In this document: piece after piece, positions 1 to 6,530 of the stretch
Layout: the number at the start of each line of letters is the position of its first letter
Position numbering within the stretch: the first letter of the stretch is position 1
DNA from: Geodermatophilaceae bacterium
Lineage (GTDB): Bacteria > Actinomycetota > Actinomycetes > Mycobacteriales > Geodermatophilaceae
Assembly: GCA_013811975.1 (NCBI GenBank)
Contig: JACCUF010000220.1
Coordinates: forward strand, 1-8,901
DNA: 8,901 bases
Direction of reading: 5' to 3'
Notes under the pieces: generated by a model
What the model was told of the DNA's origin: nothing
What the model saw: only the letters and a program-made list of their open reading frames with translations
Databases searched by the model: none
Position numbers and translations under genes: made by a program

Positions 1-12
1 ACGTTGAACGAG

Positions 13-73
13 GGGTGCTGTGCCGATACCTGCAGTTTTCCCCTCGATTCCTGCAGGTTCTCGCACAGCGCCC
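13..73. terminator. Nested inverted repeat downstream of the LLM oxidoreductase (possible terminator)
   Basis: The outer arms (13-23 and 63-73) pair over 11 positions, with one G-T wobble. The inner arms ACCTGCAG (28-35) and CTGCAGGT (51-58) pair perfectly over 8 bp. A symmetrical 4x4 internal loop separates them and the apical loop is 15 nt. The structure begins 16 nt past the stop of the leftward oxidoreductase, so a terminator is the simplest reading. There is no T-run on the leftward strand beyond it, so an operator or a shared convergent terminator is also possible. The rest of bases 1-88 shows no supportable gene. Confidence 0.5.
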
Positions 74-88
74 GACAACTCGGCGGAC

Positions 89-1078
89 TCAACGCAGGGC
101 TGGGGCGACCTCGCGTTCGAAGAGTTCGATCCCGCTCCGGTCGTAGGCCGCCTCGGGGAAGTAGCAGATCGCGTACGTCATTCCCATCTCCTGGGCCGAC
201 GTCAGCGCTTGAACGATCTGTTCGGGCGTACCAACCGCCGGACCGGAGCGCGCATCAGCGACTCCTTTGTCGGCGCGTTCGTCGCCGACGATTCCGCGGT
301 AGTGGTCCCCGAACCATTGCAGGCGCTTTTCGACCTCGGCCTGATTGGCCCCGATCACCACGTTGTAGTTGGCACTGCGGGTGATCTCCGAGAAATCGCG
401 ACCGTGGTCTTTGCAGTGGCCCTCCAACACTGAGGACTTGTGCGCGAACGCCTCGGGCGTGCCGTCGAAGTTCGTGTACGCCGCGTACCGGGCCGCGATC
501 CGCAATGTCTTCTTCTCCCCACCGCCGGCGATCCAGATCGGAATCCCACCGTCCTGCAAGGGCAGCGGTCGGCAGATCGCCCGGTCGACCTGGTAGTGCT
601 CGCCGTTGAGGGTTGCGGTGCCGGTCGACCAGAGCTGGCGCATGATCTGCACGCCCTCATCGAGCATGGCCAGCCGGATCCCGGCCCGCGGGAAGCCGTA
701 CCCGTATGCCCGCCACTCGTTTTCATACCATCCGGCGCCGATACCCATCTCGACCCGGCCACCGCTGATGATGTCGATCGTCGCGGCAACCTTGGCGAGA
801 TAGGCGGGGTTCCGATAGGCCATGCAGGTGCACATCTGGCCCAGCCGCACCCGCGACGTACTGGCCGCAAGCGCCGCCATCAGGGTCCAGGCTTCATGGG
901 TGGCTTCCGCAGTCGGTTTCGGCACCGTGTGGAAGTGGTCATAGACCCAAAGCGACTCCCAGGTGTCCCCTGTGTCGGCGTGCTCGGCCAATGAGTGCAT
1001 CGTCGACCACTGGTCGGCGGAATCGATGCCGGCGAGGTCGAGTCGCCAGCCCTGCGGGATGAACAGTCCGAAGCGCAT
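89..1078 (-). CDS. LLM class F420-dependent oxidoreductase (Rv1855c/TIGR03560-like)
   Basis: This 329-residue protein is a luciferase-like monooxygenase-fold (TIM barrel) enzyme expected to use coenzyme F420 for hydride transfer in the cytoplasm; the substrate is unknown. Seen in the sequence: the N-terminal strand MRFGLFIPQG, YDHFHTVP (46-53), the EAWTLMAALA helix (62-71), VRLGQM (77-82), YRNPAYLAKVAATIDIISGGR (88-108), GIGAGWYENEWRAYGYGFP (112-130) and WIAGGGEKKTLRIAARYA (182-199). These match the actinobacterial subfamily I remember as TIGR03560 (Rv1855c family), which is of similar length. The ATG at 1078 has no good Shine-Dalgarno, but a TAGGTT -10-like hexamer lies 6 nt upstream, suggesting a leaderless transcript. 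It is divergent from ccrA with an 85-nt gap. The family call is firm; the substrate cannot be inferred. Confidence 0.93.
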   Translation of the reverse strand: MRFGLFIPQGWRLDLAGIDSADQWSTMHSLAEHADTGDTWESLWVYDHFHTVPKPTAEATHEAWTLMAALAASTSRVRLGQMCTCMAYRNPAYLAKVAATIDIISGGRVEMGIGAGWYENEWRAYGYGFPRAGIRLAMLDEGVQIMRQLWSTGTATLNGEHYQVDRAICRPLPLQDGGIPIWIAGGGEKKTLRIAARYAAYTNFDGTPEAFAHKSSVLEGHCKDHGRDFSEITRSANYNVVIGANQAEVEKRLQWFGDHYRGIVGDERADKGVADARSGPAVGTPEQIVQALTSAQEMGMTYAICYFPEAAYDRSGIELFEREVAPALR

Positions 1079-1084
1079 GGGTCC

Positions 1085-1090
1085 AACCTA
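1085..1090 (-). promoter_or_regulatory. -10-like hexamer TAGGTT for the LLM oxidoreductase
   Basis: TAGGTT fits the actinobacterial TANNNT -10 pattern. It is followed by exactly 6 nt (GGACCC) and then the ATG at 1078, which would place the transcription start at or next to the start codon. No convincing -35 is seen at the usual distance. This is inference from spacing only. Confidence 0.35.
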
Positions 1091-1096
1091 CGGGCC

Positions 1097-1138
1097 GGCT
1101 GCCAGACGGCTTGCTAACGTGCCTACTCTCCGGCAGCC
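1097..1138. repeat. Inverted repeat in the LLM-ccrA divergent intergenic region
   Basis: GGCTGCC (1097-1103) and GGCAGCC (1132-1138) form a perfect 7-bp inverted repeat with 28 nt between the arms. It lies between the two divergent genes, upstream of the ccrA ribosome-binding site. It could be an operator or a stem in the ccrA leader. A 7-bp GC-rich repeat can arise by chance in such DNA. TAACGT (1115-1120) and TACTCT (1124-1129) inside it fit TANNNT and could be ccrA -10 elements, but no good -35 accompanies them. Confidence 0.3.
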
Positions 1139-1146
1139 CGCTCAGT

Positions 1147-1153
1147 GAGGAAG
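1147..1153 (+). promoter_or_regulatory. Ribosome-binding site of ccrA
   Basis: GAGGAAG lies 10 nt before the GTG at 1164 and is the only purine-rich Shine-Dalgarno-like stretch in the leader. It supports the GTG start, for which there is no competing ATG at the N-terminus. Confidence 0.6.
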
Positions 1154-1163
1154 ATCCATCCCA

Positions 1164-2495
1164 GTGCAACAGATCACCGAGGCGATCCTGGCCGATTCGC
1201 TGACCGACATCGGCGCCCTCCCGGTGCCCGAGTCCTACCGCGCCGTCGTGGTACGCGAGGAGGACCAAGAAATGTTCGCGGGCATGCCCGCCCGTGAGAA
1301 GGATCCGCGAACCTCGCTGCACGTCCAGGACGTTCCGACGCCCGAACTAGGTCCCGGCGAGGCTTTGGTCGCCGTGATGGCCAGCGCAGTCAACTACAAC
1401 ACCGTCTGGACCTCGATCTTTGAGCCGGTCTCGACGTTCGGGTTTCTCAAGCGGTACGGAAAGCTGTCCTCGCTCACCAAGCGGCATGACCTGCCCTACC
1501 ACGTGGTTGGCTCGGACCTGGCCGGCGTCGTCGTTCGCGTCGGGATCGGGGTGAACAACTGGAAACCGGGTGACGAGGTGGTAGCGCACTGTCTGTCCGT
1601 CGAACTCGAGGACCCGGCTGGCCACGATGACACGATGCTCGATCCGCAACAGCGAATCTGGGGGTTCGAGACCAACTTCGGCGGGCTCGCCGACCTGGCC
1701 CTGGTCAAGTCCAACCAGCTGATGCCCAAGGCCAACCACCTGACCTGGGAAGAGGCGGCCTGCCCGGGCCTGGTCAACTCCACTGCCTATCGCCAGCTGG
1801 TGGGCAAGCACGGCGCGGCGATGAAGCAGGGCGACATCGTGCTGATCTGGGGTGCCTCCGGTGGGCTCGGCTCCTACGCCACCCAGTTCGCGCTCAATGG
1901 CGGTGGCATTCCGGTGTGCGTGGTCAGCAGTCCCGACAAGGCCGAGATCGCCCATCGGATGGGCGCCCAGCTGGTCATTGACCGCAGCGCGGAGGGCTAC
2001 AGATTCTGGCAGGACGAGCACAATCAGGACCCCAAGGAGTGGCAGCGCCTCGGCGCCAAGATCCGCGAGCTGACCGGTGGCGAGGATCCCGACATCGTCT
2101 TCGAGCACCCGGGCCGGGAGACCTTCGGCGCCTCGGTCTATGTCACCCGACGCGGCGGCACGATCGTCACCTGCGCCTCGACCAGCGGCTTCCTGCACAC
2201 CTATGACAACCGCTACCTCTGGATGAACCTCAAGCGGATTGTCGGATCGCATTTCGCCAACTACCGCGAGGCATGGGAGGCCAACCGACTGATCGCCAGA
2301 GGCGCCATCCACCCGACCTTGTCGAACGTGTACGCCCTCGAAGACGTCGGGCAGGCGGCTTACGACGTACATCGGAACTTGCATCAGGGCAAGGTCGGGG
2401 TTCGTTGTCTGGCACCGAAGGACGGTCTCGGCGTGCGTGATCACGAATTGCGGGAACGTCTTGGGGGCAAGCTGCATCGCTTCCGCAACACTTGA
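1164..2495 (+). CDS. ccrA: Crotonyl-CoA carboxylase/reductase
   Basis: This 443-residue cytoplasmic enzyme of the medium-chain dehydrogenase/reductase family catalyses NADPH-dependent reductive carboxylation of crotonyl-CoA to (2S)-ethylmalonyl-CoA. That is the key step of the ethylmalonyl-CoA pathway and a source of C4 extender units. Length fits known Ccr proteins (about 445). The residues reported for CO2 binding in Kitasatospora Ccr (Asn81, Phe170, Glu171, His365) appear conserved here as N77 (in SAVNYNTVW), F168-E169 (in WGFETNFGG) and H363 (in GSHFANYREAW). This argues for a true carboxylase rather than a plain enoyl reductase. The nucleotide-binding loop is GASGGLGSYA (230-239), followed by VVSSPDKAE (253-261). 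It starts at GTG with GAGGAAG upstream. The coiled-coil gene begins 24 nt after its stop, so the two may be cotranscribed. The downstream mutase genes usual for the pathway are not in view. Confidence 0.96.
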   Translation: MQQITEAILADSLTDIGALPVPESYRAVVVREEDQEMFAGMPAREKDPRTSLHVQDVPTPELGPGEALVAVMASAVNYNTVWTSIFEPVSTFGFLKRYGKLSSLTKRHDLPYHVVGSDLAGVVVRVGIGVNNWKPGDEVVAHCLSVELEDPAGHDDTMLDPQQRIWGFETNFGGLADLALVKSNQLMPKANHLTWEEAACPGLVNSTAYRQLVGKHGAAMKQGDIVLIWGASGGLGSYATQFALNGGGIPVCVVSSPDKAEIAHRMGAQLVIDRSAEGYRFWQDEHNQDPKEWQRLGAKIRELTGGEDPDIVFEHPGRETFGASVYVTRRGGTIVTCASTSGFLHTYDNRYLWMNLKRIVGSHFANYREAWEANRLIARGAIHPTLSNVYALEDVGQAAYDVHRNLHQGKVGVRCLAPKDGLGVRDHELRERLGGKLHRFRNT

Positions 2496-2519
2496 GGCGG
2501 GTTTGCGCCGCATGACAGC

Positions 2520-3719
2520 ATGAGCGCCATGGAGCGTGACAACCCGCATGACATTTATCCCCACGACGGTGCCTCACGCAGCTTCGACGTCGTGATCCGC
2601 GGGTACGACCGCTCGCAGGTGCACGACATGGTCGATCGATTGGACGGGGAACTGCGCGTCGCGCTGGCCGACAAGGTCGCCTCCGCGGAACGCGCCGCAG
2701 AACTCGCCAGTCATCTCGCCTCAGTCCAAGGCGAGGTCGAGTCCCTCCGGCAGAAGGCCCAATCAGCAGCAGCGCCCAACTTTGAATCCATGGGTGCCCG
2801 GATCTCGCACATGCTCAAACTCGCTGAAGAAGAAGCCAACGACATCCGCCGCATCGCGACCGAGGACCGCAGCCGGAGACAGGCCGAACTCGAATCGAGC
2901 GCTCAGGAGGCCTCCAGACTGCGCGCCGAAGCCCAGGACGAGGCCCGCCACGTGACCGAGCAGGCCCAGGCAGAGGCGACTCGGCTGACCGAGCAGGCCC
3001 AGGACGTCGCGGCGAAGACTGTTGCCGAGGCGCAATCGCAGGCCGACGAGTTGAACGAACGCGCCAGCGCGTCCGCCGAGAAGTCCGAGTTGGCCAGCAA
3101 GGCACGCGTGGCCAAGATCGAAGAGGACTTCCAACTCGCTCAGAAGGCACGTCGGGCCGAAGCTGCCCGCGTCGAGCAGGAACGGGACCAGTCCTCGCGA
3201 CGCGATGCACAGAACCGGACCGAGCAGGCGCAACGCAAGTCCGACGACATGGTCGCTGCCGCGGAGCAGCGGGTTGCCGAACTCGACGCCCAGCGCGGCG
3301 AACTGCATGGCCGGCTCAGCAAGATCCGCGAGCTCCTGAGCGGCCTGCCCGAGATCGGCACGGCGACGGTGATCGAGCCGAGCGCCGAACAGACTCCATC
3401 GAAACCGTCGGACTCGAACTCGAACTCGAAGGTACCGGCCGAGGCTCCAACGGACGGCGATACGACGGAACCAGAGGCCGATGTGAGGGAACCAGGGGCC
3501 GATACGACGGAACCAGACGCCGATACGAAGGAATCGATCGAAGGGCCCGCGACCGATCAGACTGAGCCGGCAGTCGACCTGCCGACCGACGTCCAGGGGC
3601 CACCGCCGCCCCCTGCTGCCCCTGCTGCCCCTGTTGCCCCTGCTCCACCGAGTTGGCCGGTGAACTCGCCCGCCCCGGCGGCCCCGACTCAGGCCATCCG
3701 GATCCCTCGTCAGGGCTGA
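2520..3719 (+). CDS. DivIVA-domain coiled-coil protein with Pro/Ala-rich tail (FilP/Scy-like)
   Basis: This 399-residue protein has no signal peptide or membrane segment. Residues 22-41 (FDVVIRGYDRSQVHDMVDRL) match the N-terminal DivIVA-like motif of actinobacterial polarity proteins. Residues about 42-80 and 90-275 are predicted coiled coil. The part from about 141 reads in 11-residue units (for example EARHVTEQAQA then EATRLTEQAQD), as in FilP/Scy-type filament proteins. Residues 282-355 are acidic and low in complexity, with a 7-residue tandem repeat (315-339). Residues 360-390 are proline/alanine-rich with PPPPP at 361-365. A structural or polar-growth scaffold role is inferred from family resemblance. 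The ATG at 2520 has no clear Shine-Dalgarno; ATG 2529 is an alternative that removes three residues. The stop codon forms part of a shared hairpin with the convergent hydrolase. Exact orthology to FilP or Scy is not established. Confidence 0.85.
   Translation: MSAMERDNPHDIYPHDGASRSFDVVIRGYDRSQVHDMVDRLDGELRVALADKVASAERAAELASHLASVQGEVESLRQKAQSAAAPNFESMGARISHMLKLAEEEANDIRRIATEDRSRRQAELESSAQEASRLRAEAQDEARHVTEQAQAEATRLTEQAQDVAAKTVAEAQSQADELNERASASAEKSELASKARVAKIEEDFQLAQKARRAEAARVEQERDQSSRRDAQNRTEQAQRKSDDMVAAAEQRVAELDAQRGELHGRLSKIRELLSGLPEIGTATVIEPSAEQTPSKPSDSNSNSKVPAEAPTDGDTTEPEADVREPGADTTEPDADTKESIEGPATDQTEPAVDLPTDVQGPPPPPAAPAAPVAPAPPSWPVNSPAPAAPTQAIRIPRQG
3459..3535 (+). repeat. 21-bp tandem repeat inside the coiled-coil gene
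   Basis: Three full 21-bp units (3459-3479, 3480-3500, 3501-3521) and a partial fourth (from 3522) encode DTTEPEA, DVREPGA, DTTEPDA and DTKE. A shorter 6-bp repeat (TCGAAC, TCGAAC, TCGAAG at 3414-3431) encodes the Ser-Asn stretch just before. These are in-frame, so copy-number change alters only the length of the acidic linker. Confidence 0.85.
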
Positions 3720-3724
3720 CGAGG
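3705..3724. terminator. Bidirectional hairpin at convergent stop codons
   Basis: CCTCGTCA (3705-3712) and TGACGAGG (3717-3724) form a perfect 8-bp stem with the 4-nt loop GGGC. The stop TGA of the coiled-coil gene (3717-3719) and the stop of the leftward hydrolase (3710-3712, TCA on the plus strand) sit at mirror positions in the two arms. A compact stem at a convergent junction suits a two-way terminator. Rightward it is followed by AAAGGAAG rather than T's, as is common in high-GC actinobacteria. Confidence 0.6.
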
Positions 3725-4435
3725 AAAGGAAGCAGGCAGCGGGTACGCGGCCGGGTTGATTCGAGCCACGATTTCGTCGAGTACCCGCTCGGTGTAACCG
3801 ACGAACAAGTGCTTGGCCCCGGCCACCGTCACGACTTCGGCCTGCGGGATCGCAGCGAATCTCTCGCGGGCCGCCTGGGGTCTGAGGTAGTCGTCGAACT
3901 CCGGGATGAGGGCAACCACCGGCTTGCCTGACTCCGCCCAGTGCAGCAGGTCGTCCGGCTTGGCATAGCGCAACGGCGGGGAGATCAAGATCGCCCCACA
4001 GATTGCGGGATCGCAGCCGTACATCAGGCTCAGGTCCGTACCGAACGACCAGCCGACCAGCCACGGGCCCGGCAGTCCGGTGAACTCCGCGTACTCGATC
4101 GCGGCGGCCACGTCGAAGCGTTCCTCCACTGCGCCGGAAAATGTCCCGGTGGAGCGCCCATGCTCGCTCTTGGTACCTCTGGTGTTGAACCGGAGTACGG
4201 CGAGGTCGGCAAGGGCCGGTAGCCGGTTGGCGGCCTTGCGGAACAGATGGCTGTCCATCATCCCGCCGTGGGTGGGCAGCGGATGGACACAGATCATGGT
4301 TGCGACAGGGGCGCGCTCCTCGGGCAGGGCGAGTTCGGCGACGAGGTCCTGGCCGTCGGCCGTCCGTAAGATGATCGCTTCCCGGCGGGAGGGAAGGATG
4401 GTGTTCCCGCGGATCTGGATCGGTTGCGTGCTCAC
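3710..4435 (-). CDS. Alpha/beta hydrolase (COG2945-like)
   Basis: This cytoplasmic alpha/beta-hydrolase-fold protein is 241 residues from the GTG at 4435. The core starts near residue 20 and includes ICVHPLPTHGGMMDSHLF (48-65), whose His and Gly-Gly form the oxyanion region, and LRFNTRG (81-87). The nucleophile elbow GWSFGTD has Ser130. The probable acid is Asp181 or Asp182 in PEFDDYL, and the catalytic His is His209 in AGAKHLFVG. This resembles COG2945-type hydrolases; the substrate is unknown. The frame stays open to an ATG at 4585, and another ATG is at 4534, but both would overlap the 99-residue gene. The GTG at 4435 follows that gene's stop by 10 nt, with GGTGAG at the stop as a plausible ribosome site, so I prefer it. 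The gene ends convergently, overlapping the coiled-coil gene by 10 bp. Confidence 0.88.
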   Translation of the reverse strand: MSTQPIQIRGNTILPSRREAIILRTADGQDLVAELALPEERAPVATMICVHPLPTHGGMMDSHLFRKAANRLPALADLAVLRFNTRGTKSEHGRSTGTFSGAVEERFDVAAAIEYAEFTGLPGPWLVGWSFGTDLSLMYGCDPAICGAILISPPLRYAKPDDLLHWAESGKPVVALIPEFDDYLRPQAARERFAAIPQAEVVTVAGAKHLFVGYTERVLDEIVARINPAAYPLPASFPRQP

Positions 4436-4445
4436 TGTCGGCTGC

Positions 4446-4745
4446 TCACCAGCGGCTCCGTCCCGGGTTGCGTCGTCCACGCGAGCGCCAGCACGTTCGG
4501 TGCCAGTGCCGGCGGTCCGTAGCGTCGATGTCATCAGTAGGCCAGACCACCAGATGCGGTGTGGCGGGGCGGATCTCGTGATCACATCCCGGGCAGCGAT
4601 AGGTTCTGGTGCTTCCCGAGCCAGTTATCGCGCGGACGATCCAGTCCCCGTCCGACCCGGACTCCAGCCGGTCTGCACTGGACGGACCGGGATCGCCGCC
4701 GCCCGCCGGCGTCGGCTGCTGGCGGGACCGGGATCGTCGCGGCAT
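4446..4745 (-). CDS. Small CxxC...HxxC putative zinc-binding protein, function unknown
   Basis: This 99-residue protein has a disordered, Arg/Pro/Gly/Ser-rich N-terminus (1-35). A compact core follows: Cys51-x-x-Cys54 in RCPGCDHEI, a PHLVVWP strand (63-69), and RRHWHRTCW (78-86) supplying His80, His82 and Cys85. The CxxC and HxxC pairs 27 residues apart suggest a single zinc site. The tail is Arg-rich. From memory, similar short proteins with CPGC...WP...RRHWH..CW are widespread in actinobacteria, often labelled 'ATP/GTP-binding protein' without a nucleotide-binding motif; none is visible here. Its ATG overlaps the stop of the upstream dehydrogenase (TGATG, one shared base), indicating translational coupling. 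The hydrolase starts 10 nt after its own stop. Coding is supported by this packing and the clustered metal ligands. RNA or DNA binding is possible but unproven. Confidence 0.8.
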   Translation of the reverse strand: MPRRSRSRQQPTPAGGGDPGPSSADRLESGSDGDWIVRAITGSGSTRTYRCPGCDHEIRPATPHLVVWPTDDIDATDRRHWHRTCWRSRGRRNPGRSRW

Positions 4746-6523
4746 CAGTGCGTGTAGTCGCGGAAGCCCTTGCCGGTCTTACGGCCCAGGTAGCCCGCAG
4801 TGACCAGATGCTCCAGCAATGTCGCGGGAGCGAATCCCGGTTCGCGGAACTCGAGGTAGAGGGTCCGCTGGATCGCCAGCGACACGTCCAGGCCGACGAC
4901 GTCGAGCAGTTCGAAGGGGCCCATCGGGTACCCGCAACCCACCTTCATGGCCGAGTCGATGTCCTCGGAGGTGGCGTAGTGGGCCTGCAGCATCTTCACC
5001 GCGTCGTTGAGGTACGGGAAGAGCAGCGCATTGACGATGAACCCGGCGCGATCGGCACAGATGACCGGGTGCTTGCCGAGCAAGGTGGCGACCTTGCGCA
5101 CCGTGGGGACGACGTCGGCGACGGTTGAGATCGTCGGTACGATCTCGACGAGCTTCATGACCGTCGCCGGGTTGAAGAAGTGCAGCCCCACCACGTCACC
5201 CGGTCGCTCACTTGCCTTCGCACACTCCACGACCGGGAGGCTGGACGTGGTTGTGGCGAGGATGGCACCGGGTTTGGCTATCTCGCCGAGGTTGGCGAAG
5301 AGCACCTGCTTGACGCTCAGGTCCTCGACGACCGCCTCCACGATCAGGTCTGCAGCGGTCAGGTCGTCGAGATCGGGCGTACCGGTGATCCGCGCAAGAG
5401 CGGCATCGCGGTCGGTCTGCGCGAGGCGTCCGCGACCGACCGCCTTGTCCATGGACTTGGTCAGCGCAGTGACGACGCGGTCGACCTTGTCCTTGCTCCG
5501 CGCAACGAAGATGACGTCGTAGCCCGCCTTGGCGAAGACCTCGATGATGCCGGTGGCCATCGTCCCCGAGCCGACGACGCCGACCTGCGCGACAGTGCGG
5601 GTCGGGGCCTGTTCGCCCACCGCGCTCGGTGTCTGCGCATCGTCGACGATCTGCGGGCTGTCGCGGTCGGCGTAGGTATAGAAGCCACGACCGGATTTCC
5701 GGCCGAGCAGACCTGCGCTCATCATCTGCTTGATCAACGGGGCCGGCGCATGCAGTCGGTCGCGGGACTGCTTGTACATCGTGTCGAGGATCTCGTAGGC
5801 GGTGTCGATGCCGATCAGATCCATCAGGGCCAGCGGGCCCATCGGCAGGCCACAGCCCAGCCGCATCGCTGCGTCTATGTCTTCTCTTGTGGCGTATTGG
5901 GTCTCGTACATGGAAACGGCATGGTTGAGGTACCCGAAAAGGAGCGCATTGGCGATGAACCCGGCCTTGTCGCCGATCGTCACATCGGTCTTGCCGAGCC
6001 GGGCGGCCAGTGCCTCGACGTCCTCGATGACGGCGGGGTCGGTGACGACGGTCCGGATCACCTCCACCAGTTTCATGACCGGGGCCGGATTGAAGAAGTG
6101 CAGGCCGATGACCTTGCTGGGCCGCCCGGTTGCGACCGAGATCTCGGTGACCGACAGGGACGAGGTGTTCGTGGCCAGGATCGTGTCCGGCGGACAGATC
6201 GCGTCCAGCTTCGAGAAGACCTCGGCCTTGAGGTCAAGATGCTCTGGGACTGCCTCGACCACCAGTTCGGCTTCGGCCAAGTCCTCGAGTTCGGTGCTGA
6301 AGGTGATCCGGGCGAGCAGATCACTGCGGTCGGCCTCATCGAGCTTGCCGCGCTCGACCGCCCGAGACGTCGAGCCCTCCACATGTGCCCGGCCGCGACT
6401 CAGCGCCGCCTCGTCGATCTCGACACCGGTGACGTCCAGGCCCGAGCGGGCAAAGACCTCGACGATCCCGGCCCCCATCGTCCCGAGTCCGACGACGCCG
6501 ACCCTGGCCAGTTCCCGTGCCAC
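4745..6523 (-). CDS. Tandem-fused 3-hydroxybutyryl-CoA (3-hydroxyacyl-CoA) dehydrogenase
   Basis: This 592-residue protein consists of two complete 3-hydroxyacyl-CoA dehydrogenases, each an NAD-binding domain plus a C-terminal helical domain (about 1-288 and 312-592), joined by a short linker. Single-unit relatives are about 285 residues. It should interconvert acetoacetyl-CoA and 3-hydroxybutyryl-CoA, feeding crotonyl-CoA to CcrA. The catalytic set Ser/His/Glu/Asn is present in both halves: S121, H142, E154, N192 and S427, H448, E460, N498, with the spacing of human HADH (137/158/170/208). The cofactor loops differ: GLGTMGAG (12-19) with acidic E35, versus GSGTMATG (318-325) with A341-R342 and no acidic residue. 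Start: the frame is open to ATG 6583 and ATG 6538, but GAGGAG 7 nt before the GTG at 6523 favours that start. First gene of a leftward three-gene unit. Confidence 0.93.
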   Translation of the reverse strand: MARELARVGVVGLGTMGAGIVEVFARSGLDVTGVEIDEAALSRGRAHVEGSTSRAVERGKLDEADRSDLLARITFSTELEDLAEAELVVEAVPEHLDLKAEVFSKLDAICPPDTILATNTSSLSVTEISVATGRPSKVIGLHFFNPAPVMKLVEVIRTVVTDPAVIEDVEALAARLGKTDVTIGDKAGFIANALLFGYLNHAVSMYETQYATREDIDAAMRLGCGLPMGPLALMDLIGIDTAYEILDTMYKQSRDRLHAPAPLIKQMMSAGLLGRKSGRGFYTYADRDSPQIVDDAQTPSAVGEQAPTRTVAQVGVVGSGTMATGIIEVFAKAGYDVIFVARSKDKVDRVVTALTKSMDKAVGRGRLAQTDRDAALARITGTPDLDDLTAADLIVEAVVEDLSVKQVLFANLGEIAKPGAILATTTSSLPVVECAKASERPGDVVGLHFFNPATVMKLVEIVPTISTVADVVPTVRKVATLLGKHPVICADRAGFIVNALLFPYLNDAVKMLQAHYATSEDIDSAMKVGCGYPMGPFELLDVVGLDVSLAIQRTLYLEFREPGFAPATLLEHLVTAGYLGRKTGKGFRDYTH

Positions 6524-6530
6524 GTTGGGA

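Noticed and set aside
1..433. Plus-strand open frames at the left edge
   Set aside because: They run antisense through the LLM oxidoreductase and show only Arg/Pro-rich or unremarkable sequence without motifs.
1347..2564. Minus-strand open frame (405 codons) opposite ccrA
   Set aside because: It covers ccrA in antisense and has no motif. The ccrA frame has a ribosome site and all active-site residues.
2763..4064. Minus-strand open frame (433 codons) across the coiled-coil gene and the hydrolase 3' end
   Set aside because: It overlaps two better-supported genes in other frames, and its repeats merely mirror the tandem repeats of the coiled-coil gene.
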